From Roseovarius sp. A-2 (lineage in GTDB: Bacteria; Pseudomonadota; Alphaproteobacteria; Rhodobacterales; Rhodobacteraceae): DNA of 64,000 nt. The stretch is taken from contig NZ_BDIY01000017.1 of the NCBI RefSeq assembly GCF_002072155.1, forward strand, positions 1 to 64,000, in the 5' to 3' direction. Below the pieces are notes generated by a model. That model searched no databases and had not been told where the DNA came from. It saw nothing but the letters and a program-made list of their open reading frames with translations. The first letter of the stretch is position 1. The number at the start of each line of letters is the position of its first letter. This document shows positions 61,574 through 64,000 of this stretch, piece after piece. A program made the position numbers and the translations under genes.

Positions 61574-63937
61574 TTACCCTTGCATCGCTTGCCAGACGCG
61601 CGACGGCGACAGCGGCATGTCGATATGGGTGACGTTCTTGCCCCCCGATTGCAGCGCGTCGATCACCGCGTTCACCACCGAGGGCGGGCTTCCGATGGCC
61701 CCCGCCTCGCCACAGCCCTTGACCCCGAGCGGGTTGTGCGTGCAGGGCGTCTGGCAGGAATGATCAACCTCGTAGAACGGCACATCATCGGCGCGCGGCA
61801 TCGCATAATCCATGTAAGAGCCGCTCTGCAGCTGCCCGTTCTCGTCATAGACACACGCCTCGAGCAGCGCCTGACCGATGCCCTGACCGATTCCGCCATG
61901 CACCTGCCCCGAGACAATCATCGGGTTGATGATATTGCCGAAATCGTCAGCAGCGGCAAAGCGTTCGATGGTCACGCGGCCGGTTTCTGGATCGACCTCC
62001 ACCTCGCAGGCATAGGCCCCTGACGGGTAGGTGAAATTCGACGGATCGTAGAACGCCGTCTCTTCCAGCCCCGGTTCGATATCCTCGAGCGGATAGTTGT
62101 GCGGCACATAGGCGGCCAGCGTGACATCGCCCCAGGCCACGGATTTATCCGTGCCCGCGACGCTGAACTGCCCGTCCTTGAGCTCGATATCGGCCTCGCT
62201 CGCCTCCATCAGATGGGCCGCGATCTTCTTGGCCTTGTTGATGATCTTCTCGGTCGCCCGCACCATGGCAGAGCCGCCCACGGCGATAGAGCGCGAGCCA
62301 TAGGTCCCCATACCCATCGGTGTGTTGGCGGTGTCGCCATGCACGATCTCGACCTGATCGGCGTCGATGCCGATCATCTCGGCCACCACTTGGGCGAAAG
62401 ACGTCTCATGTCCCTGCCCATGGCTGTGTGAGCCGGTCATCACCACCAGACCGCCGGTGGCATTCACCCGCACCGTCGCACTCTCATAGAGCCCTGCGCG
62501 CGCACCCAACTGCCCGACCAGATTCGACGGCGCGATGCCGCAGGCCTCGATATAGCAGTTGATTCCGAGACCGCGCAGGCGGCCCTTGGCCTCGCTCTCC
62601 TTGCGGCGTGCTGCAAAGCCCTTGAAATCCCCGATCTCTTCCAGCTTGTCCATCGTGGCATGATAATCACCGGTGTCATATTCCACCGCCACCGGCGTCG
62701 CATAGGGAAACTCGGTGATGAAGTTCTGCCGCCGCAGCGCGATCGGATCGACCCCCAACTCACGCGCCGCCTTGTCGATCACGCGCTCCAGCTGATAGGT
62801 CGCCTCGGGGCGTCCCGCACCGCGATAGGCATCGACCGGTACGGTATTGGTAAACACCGCCTTGACGTTCACGTATATCAGCGGCGTCTTGTAGTTCCCG
62901 GCCATCAGCGTGCCATGCAGCCAGGTCGGCACCGAAGGCGCAAAGGTGCTCAGGTACGCCCCCATATTCGCATAGGTATCTGTGCGCAGCGCGGTAAAAT
63001 TGTTCTCGGCATCCAGTGCCAGTTCGATCTTCGTCACGTGGTCGCGGCCATGCGCATCGGTAATGAACGCCTCGGAGCGCGAGCAGGTCCACTTCACCGG
63101 GCGGTTGAGCGCCTTGGCGGCAAAGGTGCAAAATGCCTCTTCAGCATAATGAAAGATCTTCGATCCAAACCCGCCGCCCACATCCGGGGCCACCACGCGC
63201 AGCTTGTGCTCGGGGATACCCAGCACAAAGGCCCCCATCAGCAAGCGGATCACATGCGGGTTCTGGCTCGTGGTATAGAGCGTGTGATCCCCGGTCGAGC
63301 GATTGTAATCCCCCACGGCGACGCGTGGCTCCATCGGGTTGGCAACCAGCCGGTTGTTCACCAGTTCCAGCGTGGTGACATGCGCGGCGGACTTGAACGC
63401 CTCATCCACCGCCGCCTTGTTCTCCTCGACGAACCCCCAGTCATAGCAGAGGTTCGAAGTCAGATCGTCATGCACCTTCGGCGCGCCGTCCTCTAGCGCC
63501 GCCTTCATGTCCACCACCGCCGGCAATTCCTCGATATCAAGCTCGATTGCCTCGGCGGCATCGCGCGCCTGTTCGCGGGTCTCGGCCACCACGGCGGCAA
63601 TCGGATCGCCGACATGACGTACCTTGCCCTGCGCCAGAACCGGGTGCCCCGGCTCCTGCATCACCTCGCCGTGCCGGTCGGTCACCTGCCAGCCGCAGGG
63701 CAGGCCGCCGATACCTTCGAAATCCTTGCCGGTGAATATCCGGATCACGCCCGGCATCCCCTCGGCGGCGCTGGTATCGACGGTGTTGAGCCGTCCATGC
63801 GCCACGTCCGAGCGCAGGAAATGCACATAGGCCTGCCCGCGTAGATTGATGTCATCGGTATAGTTCCCCGTGCCGGTCAGAAACCGCACGTCCTCGCGCC
63901 GCTTGGTGCTGGCGCCGATGCCTCCGTCCTTTGGCAT
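61574..63937 (-). CDS. xanthine dehydrogenase family molybdopterin subunit (form II CoxL type)
   Basis: A 787-residue molybdopterin subunit. The active-site loop reads VDAYRGAGRPEATYQ (about residue 375), the AYRGAGR form II signature, not the AYRCSFR of true CO dehydrogenase (form I). Other marks: VLAQGKVRHVGDPIAAVVAE, VVAPDVGGGFGSKIFHYAEEAF, GQGHETSFAQVVAEM, and GVKGCGEAGAIGSPPSVVNAV. The enzyme hydroxylates an unknown substrate, not necessarily CO. Upstream, the last codons of a gene appear at the window edge, probably the small subunit. Confidence 0.93.
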   Translation of the reverse strand: MPKDGGIGASTKRREDVRFLTGTGNYTDDINLRGQAYVHFLRSDVAHGRLNTVDTSAAEGMPGVIRIFTGKDFEGIGGLPCGWQVTDRHGEVMQEPGHPVLAQGKVRHVGDPIAAVVAETREQARDAAEAIELDIEELPAVVDMKAALEDGAPKVHDDLTSNLCYDWGFVEENKAAVDEAFKSAAHVTTLELVNNRLVANPMEPRVAVGDYNRSTGDHTLYTTSQNPHVIRLLMGAFVLGIPEHKLRVVAPDVGGGFGSKIFHYAEEAFCTFAAKALNRPVKWTCSRSEAFITDAHGRDHVTKIELALDAENNFTALRTDTYANMGAYLSTFAPSVPTWLHGTLMAGNYKTPLIYVNVKAVFTNTVPVDAYRGAGRPEATYQLERVIDKAARELGVDPIALRRQNFITEFPYATPVAVEYDTGDYHATMDKLEEIGDFKGFAARRKESEAKGRLRGLGINCYIEACGIAPSNLVGQLGARAGLYESATVRVNATGGLVVMTGSHSHGQGHETSFAQVVAEMIGIDADQVEIVHGDTANTPMGMGTYGSRSIAVGGSAMVRATEKIINKAKKIAAHLMEASEADIELKDGQFSVAGTDKSVAWGDVTLAAYVPHNYPLEDIEPGLEETAFYDPSNFTYPSGAYACEVEVDPETGRVTIERFAAADDFGNIINPMIVSGQVHGGIGQGIGQALLEACVYDENGQLQSGSYMDYAMPRADDVPFYEVDHSCQTPCTHNPLGVKGCGEAGAIGSPPSVVNAVIDALQSGGKNVTHIDMPLSPSRVWQAMQG

Positions 63938-63973
63938 GTCTTGACCTCCCTGAATGGTCCGGGGTCTCCCCCA

Positions 63974-64000
63974 TCAAACCCGCAGCATTTTCATCTTGCC
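63974..64000 (-). CDS. 3' end of an upstream gene (partial), possibly CoxS
   Basis: The minus strand reads GKMKMLRV and stops at 63974-63976, in phase with the window edge and 37 bases before coxL. In form II clusters the small iron-sulfur subunit gene precedes coxL, so this may be its end; eight codons are too few to say. Confidence 0.35.
   Translation of the reverse strand, partial: GKMKMLRV

Noticed and set aside
61574..63937. Form I carbon monoxide dehydrogenase large subunit
   Set aside because: The active-site loop is AYRGAGR, not AYRCSFR.

Overview
The window looks like a high-GC alphaproteobacterial chromosome from the Roseobacter group of the Rhodobacteraceae. This rests on a Rhodobacter-type gene transfer agent (GTA) cluster, a DHPS (2,3-dihydroxypropane-1-sulfonate) catabolic operon of the marine roseobacter type, a fused NuoE-NuoF formate-dehydrogenase-type subunit, an ScfR-type regulator, a form II CoxL, and remnants that read as parts of a photosynthesis gene cluster. 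All identifications come from reading translations and motifs; no database search was run.

Layout. 0.2-2.6 kb: a multi-spanning membrane protein, a broken DUF2177 gene, an AlpA-like DNA-binding ORF running antisense into a tRNA-Leu(TAG) gene. 2.7-13.5 kb: Hint-domain protein, bifunctional NAD(P)H-hydrate repair enzyme, glnB-glnA with a clear terminator, an unusual three-gene block (two weakly similar membrane-anchored proteins flanking a lytic transglycosylase), DUF3445 and DUF6314 genes, purB, a tiny secreted protein, an M20 amidohydrolase. 13.6-24.3 kb: DEAD-box helicase, an IS630 transposase remnant, a conserved hypothetical, an M16 peptidase pair, a DUF3035 lipoprotein, lspA, purH and a heparinase-like protein.

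24.6-36.9 kb: the GTA structural cluster on the minus strand, genes g15 back to g3. It carries three signs of decay or recent change: the prohead protease (g4) is frameshifted in a GC dinucleotide run, g15 has an exact in-frame 60-bp tandem duplication, and the terminase gene g2 (and g1) expected beside the portal gene is absent.

37.0-46.1 kb: a minus-strand operon with a small membrane protein, a TRAP transporter, an HpsN-type sulfopropanediol dehydrogenase, an SDR and a zinc-type dehydrogenase, followed by a universal stress protein and an FMN alpha-hydroxyacid oxidase. It is divergent from a LacI-family regulator, and two perfect LacI-type operators lie in the shared control region. The genes fit import and oxidation of DHPS to sulfolactate.

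46.2-52.9 kb: YciB-like protein, EamA transporter, MgtC-like protein, ftsY, a NuoEF-like fusion without its formate dehydrogenase alpha subunit alongside, an AlkB-type monooxygenase and a small secreted protein. 53.1-59.9 kb: an ScfR-type regulator, gspF-gspE-gspD, and a divergent TPR lipoprotein. 59.9-60.6 kb contains no intact gene but holds what read as remnants of tspO, bchD and bchO, suggesting loss of anoxygenic photosynthesis in the lineage. 60.8-64.0 kb: CoxM-like and form II CoxL-like subunits of a molybdenum hydroxylase, with the last codons of an upstream gene at the edge.
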